DNA of 64,000 nucleotides. Origin: Cryptomeria japonica. Lineage: Eukaryota > Streptophyta > Pinopsida > Cupressales > Cupressaceae. The stretch's first letter is position 1; each line of letters begins with the position of its first letter. Location of the stretch: the NCBI RefSeq assembly GCF_030272615.1, contig NC_081408.1:606723673-606787672 (forward strand), in the 5' to 3' direction. The notes under the pieces are model-generated. The model did no database searches. It had not been told where the DNA came from and worked only from the letters and a program-made list of their open reading frames with translations. This document shows, piece after piece, positions 26,131-39,848 of the stretch. The position numbers were made by a program, and so were the translations under genes.

Positions 26131-27309
26131 CACTTATCTAAAAAACATGGAGATAAAAATGAAGTCTGATTTAGACTTGCTTCCTAAGAACACAACTCCC
26201 CAAAGCTTTCTGGAATTCATCCAACCATTTACAACTCTGAATGCGGCATTGGGTGAAAAAGTGATGTGAAGTCACTCTTCTAAATATGGATTGTTGACGA
26301 AGTTGTAGTTGACTTTCCATAGTTTAAATAATATTGACCTTCCATCAGACGAAGAGTGGAGCACCCTACAAAAACTGACACATAAATCTTAAGAATCATA
26401 GTATGTATTGCACAGTTTTCTGCTTTTACTCTTAATTTCAAGGTTTTATGTTTTTTTGTTTGGAATTTGGCATCACTTGAAATAACTCTGTTTTATGAAT
26501 AGGAAAAAACCAGCACTCGCTATTGCTAATCTAGCCTATGAATCTATGATGCATAGTACAAACCTTCAGCCTGCAAATTTATATTCTCAAATTCTCCCAA
26601 GTTTTAACATTTCTGCATTTCTCTATTTCTGATTACAAGGTTTTGGGCACTGCTATTATCTATATTTAATTTTTCATGGCTTGAATTAATATTTAATATT
26701 GAACTCTATTTTTTGAACAAGAGACATTAGGCATTGAGCAGTTGTTAAATTGATAATCCGGCCTGTGATGGCCATGTAAATTTGTATTGAGTTTGTGATA
26801 CTAATGGCAGTCAGGATGAATGTTTGGTGCCTTAGTAATTGATTTTGATGTTGAGTCGTCACATGTTGCAAATTGACCTGAAGCTGTTGTTACTCCCTTG
26901 TTTCTATAAAAGGGAACTCAGGGTCATTTGCAAAGGGTTTTGAAACTTTGTATCGACTTTTGTATGGAGAATCACACAGAGTGGTGTATTGAATGAATAG
27001 TATCATATGGATGTATTTTAAAATAATTAATGAAAATCTAAGTTCTCAACATGTCTAAATAAAAATCTCTGTATCAATAAAAAAAATATGGTCTTTTATT
27101 ATGCTATTTTAAATCTGGAAAAAAAAAAGTTAAAAAATACAATTACAAATCAATATTAAATTTTAATTGCAAAACGTTGACAAACTCATAAAATGTCATC
27201 AAGTTATCAGCCATAATAATATGCTTTTGTAATATGAATGATGAGATACAGTAATAAGATTAATAAAAACCAATCTCTTATAGTTGCCATTCATCATCAT
27301 CAAATTCAG
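26131..27309. other. No recognised gene
   Basis: AT-rich. The part at 26890-27000 has a transcript-leader look but no confirmed LTR boundary. Confidence 0.45.
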
Positions 27310-29994
27310 AGCTTTCTTGATTATTGTCTATGTTTTCTTCACTCTCAGTCTACATACCTTCGTTGAACTGCATCTCAATGCTACCACTAGGTCCGGTACA
27401 TGAGAAAATAGTCCCACTGGCACTTTGGTTTGAGGTGTTCCCCAAATCTCTTCTTTCACATTTGGACTTCCAGATTTGCAGTGCCCTATCATAAGGAAAA
27501 GTGTGGACATCATACCTAGATGTATAGAGCCTCAAGCAATTTTCCAAATTTTTGTCTAGTTTGTTTCTTAGCTTTGATTTTAGGAACCCCAAAGAACTGA
27601 AAAACTCTCTCATCTTCCACCAAACCCAATATCATGGTAAGACATAAATCAGCAAGCTTCAAATATTCTGGCATTGAATCACGCAACACTTCGTTCTTAG
27701 CTATATATTTCCAAAGCCTTGTTACTGATCACTCTTCGCGAGGGTTCTCCATTCTTCTATATTGTTCCCTCATAGTGTATGCAAAATGAGATGATTGCTC
27801 TCTAAGATGAGTTTCATCTAATATTTTATTTATTGTTACTTCATTCAATTCTTTGGATATGAAAAATTGTTTTATCAAAGTCAGTAGCTTACTTCAAAAA
27901 TCAGTTGCAGTGTTGAAGCTCCAATATTGAGGAAACACAATAGACATGGCTTCGAGTAGGTTGTCAAGAGGGAATCTACTTCTAATTTGTGAGGAAAGAT
28001 TGTAGGCAATTTTCTTCATAGAAGTAGTTACAAACTCAACAATCTTATCAAAATCTTCCCTTGTAACTATTGCTAGTTGCTTCCTGGGGCAATTTCTTGC
28101 TTCCTCGGGGTCAACCGTGGCATAGAAGTGCATTGGTATCTCAACTCCCCATACATTGGCACATACCTCCCTATTTGCTCATATTTGTAAAAAGTTATCG
28201 AGATCGTTCAAATCTGTGAGTGTCTACCACTTAACAAATTTTTCATCAGATAGTGTTGGTTGATTTCGATAGAGATTGTCGAGGGTCATGCATGTCATCT
28301 TATGAAATGTATCATATTCTGCAATATACAGAGCTCTTTTTTGGGTAGCCTTCATAACATTCCTCATTTCCTCTAGCATGGGCAGAAGAGCTGCTAAAGT
28401 TAAGAGTGTCTCTAGATTACTTAACCTCCAAAGAGGGTTAGGAAATTTTGGTTGCTCTGATTCGTCGTGAGTTGTGTGAAATAGTCCAATCAAGGATGGA
28501 TATTCTAGAAAAAAATCGATGTGCTAGACCATCCAAAGAGATCCATCTGGTATCTTTATCCTTAAGAAGCTTGTTCCCATCAGTTATTCTATCAACAAAG
28601 TGTTGAAATTCCATAAATTGCTTGGGACTTCAATAGAAGTGTGAGTAGAGCTCTTTGATTAAAATTCTATTTTTTTATACCGAAGCATACTTGCTCACAA
28701 TTCCAAAAGCTAGATTCATTCTGTGAGCCAGGTAGTGAATTGCAGTAATGTACGGTGCAAATGAAGTTTTATTCTTTGTAAAAAGATTGTTCCTGTGATC
28801 TTTCATTACTAAAGCTCCATCTGCTCCAACACAGACCAATTTTTTGGAAACTGTCATGTCATGCATACCTCCATATTCAATTAAACTTCTCTTTACTAGT
28901 TGAAATAAATTTTCCACTATCACATTCTCCTTCATTTTAGCAACATATAGTAGATGAGGTTGGCGAGCATGATTTTGTATAGTATAAAAATGCATGCATA
29001 CCCATGAGGTATTTTCTACTGTTGTAACTTTGTCTAAAGAAAATGCAATAAAGTTTGACTCTCTTATTTTTTCCTTTACATCTTCTTTTTCAACCTGAGC
29101 AAGAAAACTTGCCCATTCCCATCCACCGTTTACTGACCAGTGACTATTAGAATAGTTAGGAACTTTCAAAAAGTGTAATAAACCACTAATTGATGGGAAA
29201 TCTGTCATAGCGTGCCCTCTACTCAAAATATAAAAAAACAACGCTTAACTAAACAACTTTTCCCAGTTGTTCTATTTGCATTTCTTTTCCAAAACTAGAT
29301 TCAATAGAACCTTTAACTTCAACAGGCTTCATTTGTATTTTCTCATGAAAATAATACTCTTCGGCATTCCTCACATGCTTACAATCCTCCTTGGTTTTCC
29401 ATCTTATCACCAATTTTTCAACTTTGTCTATCATTTGTTTTCCATAAACTTTACCCATATGCTTTTCTATGGTGTCAAATTTAGCTGCAACCTAGTTTCC
29501 TTGTTATGTTTCCAAGTGCAAATCTTACACCTGCATTCTATTGGAGGCTCACCTTCAATTGGATTCTCCACTCGCTCAATGAATGGATACTTTGATGCCT
29601 AATTAATTTGAAAATTCCTCACTGACATATCCCACTCTCGATCCTTTTTTGATATGGCTTTTCTTTTCCCCTTCTATGCATTATCATCAATGGCATTATC
29701 ACCCAAGTTGATTATATCATTTCAGCTAACTTGGGCATCTACCAAATAATCTTCTTCAAGATCATCCCAATCTGAGATATCAGGTTTGCCGCCGTCTTCA
29801 ACATGCAGTGTAGGTTGTGAATTTTGTACTTGTACTTGTGATGATGTACCTTCCTGATTTTCACCACAATATTTTCCAAAGCCAAAGTACGAAGACAATG
29901 TTCTGCATTTTATTGGCCTCTCATGGCCTTCCCCACATTTAGGTTTCTTACCTTTCTTCCTGTTTGACATCTCCAAGGAAATAAAGGCTGCCAA
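27310..29994 (-). pseudogene. hAT-superfamily transposase (ZNF862-like group), broken
   Basis: Read on minus from 29994, the pieces are in order: an N-terminal Lys-rich and acidic part (29722-29994); a zinc-finger-like part with CRCKICTWKHNKE and KHMGKVYGKQ (about 29430-29560); a core (28675-29241) with FIAFSLDKVTTVENTSWVCM, VCVGADGALVMKDHRNNLF and YITAIHYLAHRMNLAFGIV; then 28224-28493, 27894-28133 and a C-terminal part (27350-27613) with FFSSLGFLKSKLRNKL and RALQIWKSKCE, resembling the hAT dimerisation region. In the plant family the Asp of the 'CDEVTT'-like segment and of the 'GADGAS'-like segment belong to the catalytic core; both Asp remain here. Multiple stops and frame changes separate the pieces, so it is not functional. 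I did not find terminal inverted repeats or an 8-bp target duplication. Confidence 0.85.
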
Positions 29995-31433
29995 AAAATA
30001 TCAATTTGTTGAAGAAGAAATAATAAACTATAAAGTATAATATATGTTTCATTGGCCCTATGGCCTACAATCTAGATGTCTGAGGTCTGAATCTCCCAGC
30101 TGACCACTTGGCACTGATGGGTCCCCATTGAATAAGAATGAACTCAATAGTGTAAACAAATATAGATAAATTCAGAATTATATTATAACACTTCAAAAAT
30201 ATGATTGCTCACCTTTAGGTCACTAGCAGTCACCAATGCAATCAACAACAATGATTTTCCTTGGTCTGAAACTTCACTATTTATCCGAATTCAGAGCCTG
30301 GAACCCACCAAATTATGTAGAGATAGATATAATCTTTGAATGTATTTATACCAATCCTTATATGGTTAATCCCACATAACTATAACAAAACTTATGTAAT
30401 TTTCGAGGAGATTATGGGTTGTCCAAATAATTGGCAAATACAATATAGTTGGTGAAAGTTGGTGAATGGAGACACGCATTGGCAAAATGCCTGGTGAATT
30501 AGGTCCTCCTAGCTAACAACTCGTCATATGCCTATAGGCAAATTATGGTCAGAGAGTGTAGGCGAAAAAATTAAATTTACTGTGTGTCCACCATATATTG
30601 TATTGGTGAAATCCTCGCATAGAAAAATTTAATTACATAAAAAATATGGCGATCGGGTCATGAATTTGATGAAAATTGATAATGTTCTGGCAACATGGCC
30701 ATCCCCAGTCGGTACAAAATATTTGCCATTTCCCAGGTCACCGAAATGAAAATTTTTCCATTGGCAAATATTCGCCACTAAAGTAATCTTTGATCACCCA
30801 TGAAGCTTGTTCTTCATCACCTTTTGCAGAATCCTGATTTTTCACCTCCTACATTTATTAGGAATGTACCTGATTTGGTTGTGGCATTCTCATCATTCAT
30901 GGATAGAGAAACATTTGACCAATTTCCATATGCACATATAGTTTGGATTTGGATTCCTACATCTTCTAATTTATGGGAGTGGCTTCACGTATCTCTAGTG
31001 GTTTCGTTTCTTCCAAAAGGGAGAGATGTTGTTTGTAGGTAGTGGATCATGTTTTGTCTTCAAGCGTTCGTCATTGGCACATGAGCTACTTCTACATTGG
31101 GAGGATTCTTATCCTCATTCTCTCTCTTATGGGGGGAAAAACATTGTACTTTTGTGACCGATTGTATACATTGGGGAGCCACTTGAAGTCCATCTTAGTC
31201 ACATGTAGGTCCTTTTTTCATTGCATCACTCATTTTTGGAGAAGTTTTTTTTCTCATCTGGTTTTTCTCTTTTTCTCCATTTAGAGAGACCTCATTGGGG
31301 TTAGTTGTGTTTATTCACATTAGTTTGTACATGAGTACCTAATCATGCCTTTGTTGTCAGCACTCATTCATGCATACATTTTGCATTCATAATTAGCTCT
31401 TTAGCTTTTCCCTAAGTTAATCTTAAAGGGGAG
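29995..31433. other. Unassigned; probably includes 3' internal part of a copia-like element
   Basis: Positions 30420-30790 contain repeated 'ttggcaaa/ttggtgaa' words without clear ends. Positions 30800-31284 have two plus-strand open stretches (80 codons each) with no family match. The segment ends in the purine tract 'cttaaaggggag' at 31422-31433 directly before an LTR start, so it may be the eroded 3' end of a retrotransposon. Confidence 0.4.
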
Positions 31434-31857
31434 TGTTGGAGTAATTTTAGGACAATTATCTAATTATTTATTAATTAGGTCCTGTAATTGATTTTTCACT
31501 TAAGCTAAACTTAGGTGCTTTATTTTATCTAGGTGTTATGCTTTTTTTGTTTGAGTTCACTTAGAGGCACTTCTAGTTAGCTTTTTTAGCCTGTACTTGA
31601 GTTTAATTTAGATCCTACTCTACATTGTTTTAGTTCTTCTAATTTTAGGATTAGGAAATCTCTTTCTTCCTATAAAATAAGTCTTTCATTCATTGTAATT
31701 GTACCTCCAATACTATGTATCTTCAATTATTTTATGCATTAATACAAAATTATTTGGTTGTAATAGAGAATACAATCTTGCTTGATCTCTTTTGTGTGAT
31801 ATGTGTTTTGCTTGCAGATGATTCTTGGCTCCTGTAGGTTGACCATCAACTTCTACA
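31434..31857 (+). repeat. LTR, copia-like (probable 3' LTR)
   Basis: Starts TGTTGGAGTA right after the polypurine tract aaaggggag and ends ...ACTTCTACA, about 424 bp. A TATA-like box (tataaaata) lies at 31671-31679. The end is less certain than the start; TATTACA near 31973 is an alternative. The partner LTR was not found. Confidence 0.6.
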
Positions 31858-31985
31858 TAAGGCATCTCTCTCAATTCATTTTCATAACCTAATCATATGC
31901 AAACCCTATCATCAATTCAAGCTCAATTATTCTTCCTCAAGAGCATATCTGATTCAAGGAGCAACAAATTATTACATCAAGGCAT

Positions 31986-33262
31986 TGATGAGTCTTAGTT
32001 TTCATCTTTTATTGCAGACATTTTATGGTGTTTAATACCTTTATATATTTTCTCTTAAGGTTATATTCTATGCTTCAATGTCCCTTTTTGAGCCTATGTG
32101 TTCATATTTTGTCCTTGTTCTAAGACCTTTTTTGTGATGATATAGTAAGATTTATGAATGCAATATAGATATAACTTTATCTTTCAATGATGACAAATGT
32201 GTTGCATTGTATAATCATAAATGTGCTAGATGTCTTTGTGCTAACTTTGGCAAATGCAGCCACATGTAAGGAATCCTACATTGAATTGGGACTTAAATAC
32301 CATCATAAGTGTGGCAACATTTTGAGTAGGACTGAACAAAGAGCAGTAAAAGGTCAAAATTGTTACAACTTAGGTACCAGTTGTTCAAGTTATTGAAGAA
32401 GCCTTCAATACCAATCATGAAATATTAATGTCTCTTATTAATAATCATATTTGATGTTAGAGTAAATCTAGGGAAATATGCAAAGTGTTCAAGGTTATTA
32501 CAGAGCTGTTCCTCTCAACTTTCTTAGACTTAATGTTTTAAATAAAGGCCTCCTCCTACATGCTAGGAGTGGAGTGACTGTTGTGGAAAACTGTTAAGAG
32601 GACAATTGTTATATAGTCCTCCTCAAGTTTTTAAATAAAGTTAGTTACTATTATGATATCAATTTCTATTGTAATATTGAGCTAATTCTAAGAATAAATA
32701 AGTGAACTTTCCATTTTGAGTAGTATATGGTGTTGTTATGATTATGAGAGCTTTGTAGTTAATTTATGTTATAGCTTGTAGTCCAAAAGACTCACTCAAG
32801 GGGGCCCACTTGGTGAGGATTATGTATATTTTTTTATGAACTTTACTTCTTAAAGTTATTATAATTTTATTCTGGTAAACTACTCACTGTCTACTCTTGC
32901 AACCCCTAGACTATAATTTTATGACTATTCTTGCAGCCATGACAAAACAAAGTAGTTGTTTATGTGTAGATTAGACAACTTACACTTTGATAGTAGAGGT
33001 TGGTATAGTTTCCCTATGTCGTGGGAGAAATTTATTTCTTTATGCAAATTTATCCAACATTTCATTTGTTTAAGTTTAGGATAGGATTGTCCCTTAAAAC
33101 TCTCAGTGCACATATTGTGTTATCCCATTTCAAGTTGTACATCCTCGGGTTGATAAGATAAATGAACTGAGATGACGGTGTCTAATAGTTGGTCAATTAG
33201 AAATTCTTATCTTTGAGCTTGAGTGTAGTGTCGAATTAAAAACCTATTGTTTTGGACCAAAA
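31986..33262 (+). repeat. Athila-like 5' LTR
   Basis: Similar to 50379-51304 from the first base (TGATGAGTC) through 'gactata' (about 32915). The rest has no partner because the 3' LTR is interrupted at the matching point. The right end is set by the primer site at 33267 and is approximate. Confidence 0.85.
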
Positions 33263-33266
33263 ATTT

Positions 33267-33284
33267 TGGTGCCATCATCGGGGA
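33267..33284 (+). other. Primer-binding site, tRNA-Asp type
   Basis: TGGTGCCATCATCGGGGA resembles the complement of the plant tRNA-Asp 3' end (TGGCGCCGTTGCCGGGGA from family knowledge), with several transition-type changes. It lies just after the 5' LTR. Confidence 0.75.
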
Positions 33285-33411
33285 TGGTGTCAAACTAAGG
33301 GTTTAAAGGAGTGTAGAGTTTTGTTTATCAGAAATAGTTAGAATATAAGTTCTCTTTTTTAACTACATTTAGTTATCAATCCCAATTTCAACCATGCAAG
33401 TCTAATGATAG

Positions 33412-34700
33412 ATGATATATACTTGCATGCATAGAAGAAGAGATTCCCTTGGGAGATTCCTTCCTAACCAAAACAACCGTAAGGAACATCTAGTTGTGGA
33501 CCAAGGTACTGAGCAAGAAATTAATCCATTTGCACAACTCTTTGCAAACTTGAATAATAACAGGCTAGAAAATCTCATTCCTCCACCAAAACCACCATTC
33601 ATATAAAATCCTTTTGCTACCCTTGTAGTTTACCAAGGCAATATGTTTGACCTTGGTGGCAAAAATGGTGGTGGTGGTAACAATCCACCTCCACCTCCTG
33701 ATTTGACTTTTAAATTCCCTATCCTAGCACAAAGTGCTAATGCTAACTTGAATAATATTCCCCTTGCAACTCTTCCACATTTTTATGGTCTTGTGATAGA
33801 AGATCCAGACACTTTCCTCTTTGAGATTGATTTCATTTGTCAAAGATATGATTATATACATATGCACATAGAGTCAAGCTATTTCCTTCCACCTTGAAGG
33901 ATTTTTCTCTTCCTTGGTTCATGTCTCTGGGTGAAGATTCCATACCTAATTGGGATACGATGAAGGAAAAGTTCCTCACAAAATACAAAGAGTATTGCAG
34001 AGGAAGTGATATGAGAGGGGATGATATATTCCATAAGAAACAAAAAGAGGATGAGTCTCTAAAAGACTATTTAGAGAGGTTTATTTTTATCTTGAAGAAA
34101 TCAAAGCATAACCAGTTAAGTTTAGAATCTCAAAAACTAGTTTTTCTTTAAGAGGAATTAATGAGGAATGTATAGATGCTTTGGATCTCATAGGAGGTGG
34201 TGATATCACTCATGAAACTTGGGATGATATTTAGAAGCTTTGCCAAAATTACTCTAGAGCCACGTTAAAGAGGAAAAGGGGCTACAAATATACATCAAAC
34301 AAATCTAATTTAGGAGTTTCAAGAACATAGTTGAACAATATGCTCAAGGATTTTCAACAAGATATTATCAATAATATGGCTACACAAATAGACACTCTTC
34401 AAGAAAAATAGAAGCATCAGGCTATAGAGGTGATGATAGCTAAATTCACTCCTCATTGTAGAAAGAATAAGAAGGACTGCAGATGCAAGAAGCTAGCAAG
34501 AATTGAAAGAAAATCTAATCAACCAGAATTTCACCCATTGGAAGATGATGAAGGCCAAATATTCTATGTAGCACAAAGGAAGCCATAGGCTCTAAAACAA
34601 GTTATGCCATCAAATCCTTTATCTTTTAATGGTCCATATTCTTATGCATCTAATAATTACTAGAAATCTTAATATCCATAAAAAAAATGGCAAGTATAGT
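33412..34700 (+). pseudogene. Athila-like gag
   Basis: Coding-like pieces in two frames. The first (33643-33897) has a Pro-rich stretch, then LPHFYGLVIEDPDTFLFEID. The second (33894-34151) has NWDTMKEKFLTKYKEYCRGS and DESLKDYLERF, the capsid-like region of plant gypsy Gag. A third runs from 34152 with ALDLIGGGDITHETWDD. Stops at several points and a frame change near 33880 break it. No CCHC knuckle was identified. Confidence 0.8.
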
Positions 34701-35379
34701 ACTCAACCATGGAATTACCAACCAAATTGTTGGCCTATTCCTCAAGCTCAGTGGCAACCACCCCTAGGGAATTAGCAGCCACCACAAAAAAATTGGCCAC
34801 AATCACAACTATGGAGAGGACAATAATGGACTAACCAACCAATCTACTAGCCAATCAACCATTATGCCACCTACACCCATAAATGCACCTCCATCTAGAC
34901 CTACTCAACTACCTACTCAACTTGCACCTAATCCTAACAATAAGCCACAACAATAGCCAATATATTTTGCATATTTTAATTAGTACCCTTCATATGTAGT
35001 TAGTATAAGTGATATACATCTCCAATCGGACAAAGTTGTGCCATCCCCTATTACTCTAGTTATAACTGAATTGTCAAATGAAGAGGAGGATCGAGTTGAT
35101 TCCAACCCTACTTTACCAAATGAAGATCCTAAGGAAACAAAACCTTCATTTCCTCAAAGACTAGCTCAACCAAAACCAATATCTGAACCAACCTTTGATT
35201 TCTTAGATCAACTTAAGCATGTATGTGTTAAGATACGTCTATTCCAAGCAATTAAAGATGTTCCCATATCAAGTAAGGCTATTAGAGATGCATACCTAAA
35301 GAAGCCAAGAAGGAAAAAGAAGGATCCTACAACAGTTCATGTATGGGTAAGTTGGCTGATATAATGTAAGGGAAGGTAA

Positions 35380-35735
35380 TCATGCCTAAATATTTAGATC
35401 TTGATAGCCCAATAGTTGCAATGATAATAAATGGAGTCATAATTCATAATACCCTTATTAATCTAAGAGCTGACATTAATGTTATGACTAAAGATATCAT
35501 GCATCATCTTAATTTGACAAATATTAGGCCTACACCCACTATCCTTTAGTTGGTAGAGAGTTCAACTATCAAGCCAAATGGGATAATGGAAGACATTGTA
35601 GTGACTCTTGACTTCTGGGAATATCCAACTGATTTCATGATTTTATCTCCTAAAGCCACTTTAGGGGGATATCCCATAATCTTGGGAAGGCCACATTTAG
35701 ACATAATAGATGCTTATATAGGGTACAAATAAGGA
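35380..35735 (+). pseudogene. Athila-like aspartic protease, active site lost
   Basis: The order IIN(G)V...LINLRADINVMTKD...LGGYPIILGRPHLDIIDAYIG is the protease of plant gypsy elements. At the active site (expected D-x-G-A) the sequence is NLRA: Asp is Asn and Gly is Arg (about 35460-35475). A stop at about 35548 interrupts the domain. Confidence 0.75.
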
Positions 35736-36296
35736 GATATGACTATCTCTAACAGATATAGTACTAAAATATTAACTCTCTACCCACTTGCTCAACCCCA
35801 TGAAGAGTCAAATAAATTCATTTGGCCTAATCTAGGTGATGAGAAAGAGGAAGATGTCAAGTCTTTGGTGAAACTAATGATGCTTGATACAAGTCCTCTT
35901 TTAAAACTACAGGATGAGGATCAAGTTTTCACACAAGTGTTAAACAATGCATGTGGATTAAATGTTGCAGAAGATAGCGCCTCAAACAATTCTACATGTC
36001 CACTGCAGATGGTATTGCCTTTCAAAATTGATCACACCTACAATGTTGCATACATTTTTACCTCATGAGATAAAGTTTCCAAGTATCAATTAGGCATCTA
36101 TGAAGTAGCTCCTGGTAGGAAACTCATTATTAATTGTAATCTTTCTGCAAAACAAGAGCATTCTTTGGAGAAATTACTACATGAACAAAAAAATGCATTT
36201 GCTTGGGACATTAGTGATATGGCAGGTTTGGATCCCAATCTTTGTACTCATAGAATATACATTCATGATAATACTAAGCCTATCAAGCAACCATAA

Positions 36297-36960
36297 ATGA
36301 GGGTAAATCATGCCCTCGGGGAGAATATCAAGAATGATTTGCAAAAGTTGTTAGATGTCAATTTTATCTGCCCAATCTTAGATAGTGAATGGGTGTCTCC
36401 TTTGGTAATTGTTCCCAAAAAAGGAGGCAAATGGAGGGTTTGTGTGGATTATAGGGATTTTAAGAAGGCCACAAAGAAGGATCACTTTCCACTACCCTTC
36501 ATTGATTAAGTTCTAGATTCCCTAGTAGGTAAGAAGTATTTTTTATTTCTTGATGGTTTTAGTGGCTACAATCAAATTCAAATAGCACTAGAAGACTAGG
36601 ACAAGACTAATTTCACCTATCCATGGGGAACCTATGCCTACTCTATTCTTCCATTTGGTTTGTGTAATGCTCCAACAACATTTCAACAGGTAGTTTTGAG
36701 TATCTTCTAAGATATTTCTCACAATGCCATAGAAATATACATGGACGATTTCACCACTTATGGAGATGATTTCCAAGAAACACTTGATATCTTATCTAAA
36801 CTCTTGTAGAGGTGTCAAGAGCATAGGATTTCATTAAATAGAGAGAAATATTTTCTCATGATGCAAGAGGGGGCAGTCCTAGGATACTACATCTCATGCC
36901 ACAACATTCAAGTGGATCTGATAAGATAGAGATAATTAAAAATATTCCAACACCTACTAA
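36297..36960 (+). pseudogene. Athila-like reverse transcriptase
   Basis: Motifs in order: SPLVIVPKKGGKWRVCVDYR, FLDGFSGYNQIQIA, TYPWGTYAYSILPFGLCNAP, and EIYMDDFTTYGDDF with the catalytic YMDD (about 36736-36750). At least four in-frame stops occur (about 36508, 36597, 36708, 36807), mostly one-base changes of Gln, Glu or Trp codons. Confidence 0.9.
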
Positions 36961-36999
36961 GCAGAAATACATTTGTATCTTTTTGGGCCATGTTGGTTA

Positions 37000-37560
37000 A
37001 TATAGAAGGCTTGTTAAGAATTTCAGCACTATAGAAAGTCCTCTATATGGCATGTTACTTAAAGATGTAGATTTCCAATGGACACCAGCGTGTGACAAAC
37101 CCTTTCAATATCTTATAAAATTCCTCACTCAAGCACTAGTCCTTCAGGGGCCTAAGTGGAGTCTTCCATTATACATCTATATTGATGCCTTTAATCATGC
37201 ATTTGGAGCAGTATTGGCACAGAAGGATGGTAGCATTGAAAATGCAGTCTACTACATCAGCAAAAATATCCAAGGTGTTGAATTGAATTATTGTGACAAA
37301 AAAAGAGATGTTAGTTGTGATTTATGTACTTAACAAATTTAAACATTCTATAATTGCGTACTAGGTATATGTCTATATAGACCACACAACAATCAAGTAC
37401 CTCATGAATAAACCAATTGTTTCAGGTAGACTTGCTAGATGGCTACTTCTCATGCAAGAATTTGATATCACCATCATAGATAAACTAGATAAAGCAAATG
37501 TTGTAGCTAATTTCTTGTCTAGGATTACACATCAACCTCAGGAGCCTACTATTGATGATG
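37000..37560 (+). pseudogene. Athila-like RNase H
   Basis: Begins with the RT thumb-like ...KNFSTIESPLYGMLLK, then LYIYIDAFNHAFGAVLAQKDG (first catalytic Asp), NAVYYISKNIQGVELNYCDKK, and after a frame change at about 37330 TIKYLMNKPIVSGRLARWLL. Two frames are needed to read it. Confidence 0.8.
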
Positions 37561-37869
37561 CTTTCCCAAATGAACATCTATTTTCTATTAGTATTCACAC
37601 ACCTCGGTATGTTGACATAGCTAATTATTTGGTCACTAGAAATGTACCTTCATGTTATTCACCAAAAGATAAGAAGATCCTTATAGAAAAGATTTTTCCA
37701 TATACATAGGTCATTGCATATTTTTTTCTATACAGGGCTAGATAATATCATGAGAGATGTATCTGAGAGGATGAAACCTGTGATATTATCCATGCCTATC
37801 ATGATGAACCCTCTGGGGGACACCTTTCTATAAAATGAAAAGCCATGAAAATCCTTAATATAGGCTATT

Positions 37870-38897
37870 AAGGATGCAGTCATGTATACTAGAAAATGTG
37901 ATAGATGTGAGAGGATGGGAAGACCAACCAGATTTGATGAAATGCCCTTGCATCCACAAGTTGTTATTACACCATTTGATAAATGGGGAATTGATTTTAT
38001 AGGCCCCATTGATCCACTTTCTAATGAAAAATCATATATATACACAAACTATCTTACAAAATGGGTAGAAGTAAGGGCTATGAAGCATGTTAAAGATAAC
38101 AAAGTTGCAAATTTTTTGTATGAAGACATTTTCACAAGGTATGGAGTTCCTAGAGAAATTGTTACTAATTAGGGTGCTCAATTCACATCAAATCTGATAG
38201 CAGCATTGGTCAAAGAATATAATATTAGACACAAGAAAATGGGGAAGTTGAGGTCACCAATAGGGAGATTGGGGCCATTTTGACAAAATAGTAGTTATTC
38301 ATAAAACAGATTGGGAAAATAGCTTACAAGAAGTAGTATGGGCATATAGAACTTCTTGGAAGACAACTACAAGATTTACCCCTTTTGAACTAGTATATGG
38401 CAAAACAACAATCATGCATGTTGAATTGAACATAAAATACTCAAGACTGCAATGAAATTCGTATTGGATTTGTCAATAGCACAACAAGAAAGGATTCTAT
38501 AACTAAATGCATTAGACAAATTAAGCAAATCAACTCTACATCATACATCTTTGATTCAACAACAACACATCAAATGGCATGATAGGTATATCAAGTCAAA
38601 TAAATTTGATGAAGGTGGTTGGACTTTATTGTTTGACTCTAGATACAAGGATAATCTCGATAAACTGTAAACTAGTTAGCTTGGCCCTTATGAAATTGTT
38701 TAGGTGTATTCAAATGGCATAGTCAAATTGGCTACTAGTGGTAATGCAAAATTAAAACTCTTAGTCAATGGCTATCATCTTTGCCTCTATAAAAAGCCAC
38801 TCACTAAAGTGGAGTTCATGCAACAATTTGATGAATTTAAAACTTCTGCTTCTCCTACAGCCATTGCTGGTGGTCCTTCGGAACCACCACAAGCTTA
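37870..38897 (+). pseudogene. Athila-like integrase
   Basis: CDRCERMGRPTR (end of the zinc-binding part), WGIDFIGPI with the first catalytic Asp, YLTKWVEVRAMKHVKDN, then GVPREIVTN and a stop before GAQFTSN (about 38164-38185). Here the second catalytic Asp is Asn and the next codon a stop. The C-terminal part (about 38310-38800) has YRTSWKTTTRFTPFELVYG and a late GPYEIV-like segment. Non-functional. Confidence 0.85.
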
Positions 38898-39405
38898 ACA
38901 CAATGCTCTCTTCACATAATAAAGACTCCATTTCCACATGGAGTCCAATTCTCCATTTCCATCCCACCTCATTTCCATTTCACTCATCATTCTTCACCTT
39001 CCACTATCACTTCCACCATCATTTTCAGTTCATGAATACTTCAAAACTATTTTTTAGCTCTACACATGTTGAATATCATACAAATGCACCAAAATATCTT
39101 TGTCTAATCATGTAAGTACTCCATCTTTCCTTTCATGATTATAAACTTGTAACATATATCATTGTCTTTTTTAGGATAGAAATATTTATAATTGCATTCA
39201 TAATTCCTACTCATCTGCATGTTTGGACACCTGCGTTTAACTTCAGTTGGGCATGGGATAGGATAGGAATGTATAAAATTTGAACCTCAGTATAAATTTG
39301 GTACAAAATTTACTCATCATGATAACTTGGGTTGGTTCCTTGAGTCGATTTTCATTGAGCCTAACATCAAATCAGCAAAGCAAATTTCAAATTTTTTTAA
39401 AAAAG
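38898..39405. other. Athila-like internal spacer
   Basis: Sequence between the integrase and the nested copia-type element. No coding resemblance. Confidence 0.5.
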
Positions 39406-39848
39406 TGTGAGATTTTTCCAAGATCAAGAGGCAATGGAAAGCACAAATAAGAGAGAACAAAATAGATGATAGAAATAAATTGTATTCTATCAAGATGAAA
39501 AATATGATCAATTGGATCATTAATCATTCGTTACATACAATGAATATGAGCTTGCTTATATAGGCAAGGCTATATGGATATGTGAGCACACAAACATGAC
39601 ATGTGGCTCAATAAGAAACAAGGGTAGGTAGGAAATAGGTGTGGGTAGGTAGGAGAAATAATATAATAGTCCACATGAGGTGGATCACCCACTGAATGTG
39701 GAGTGTAACAACAAGATCAACACCATAAAAGGTGGAAATTCTCCTACACACACTATCCCAATATGGCACAAACACCCAAGTGTCTCATACCCAAACTACT
39801 ATGAAATGCATTTCCTAAGTAAACTTAAGTAAGGTATAATAATATCCA
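39406..39848 (-). repeat. 3' LTR of the copia-type element
   Basis: On minus it runs TGGATATTATTA...AAATCTCACA. A TATA box (ctatataa on minus) lies at 39556-39563. It carries 17 bp more than the other copy, around 'ggtaggaaataggtgtg'. Confidence 0.9.

Noticed and set aside
30060-30120. SINE-like B-box (ggtctgaatctccc)
   Set aside because: A single box-like word without an A-box at the right distance.
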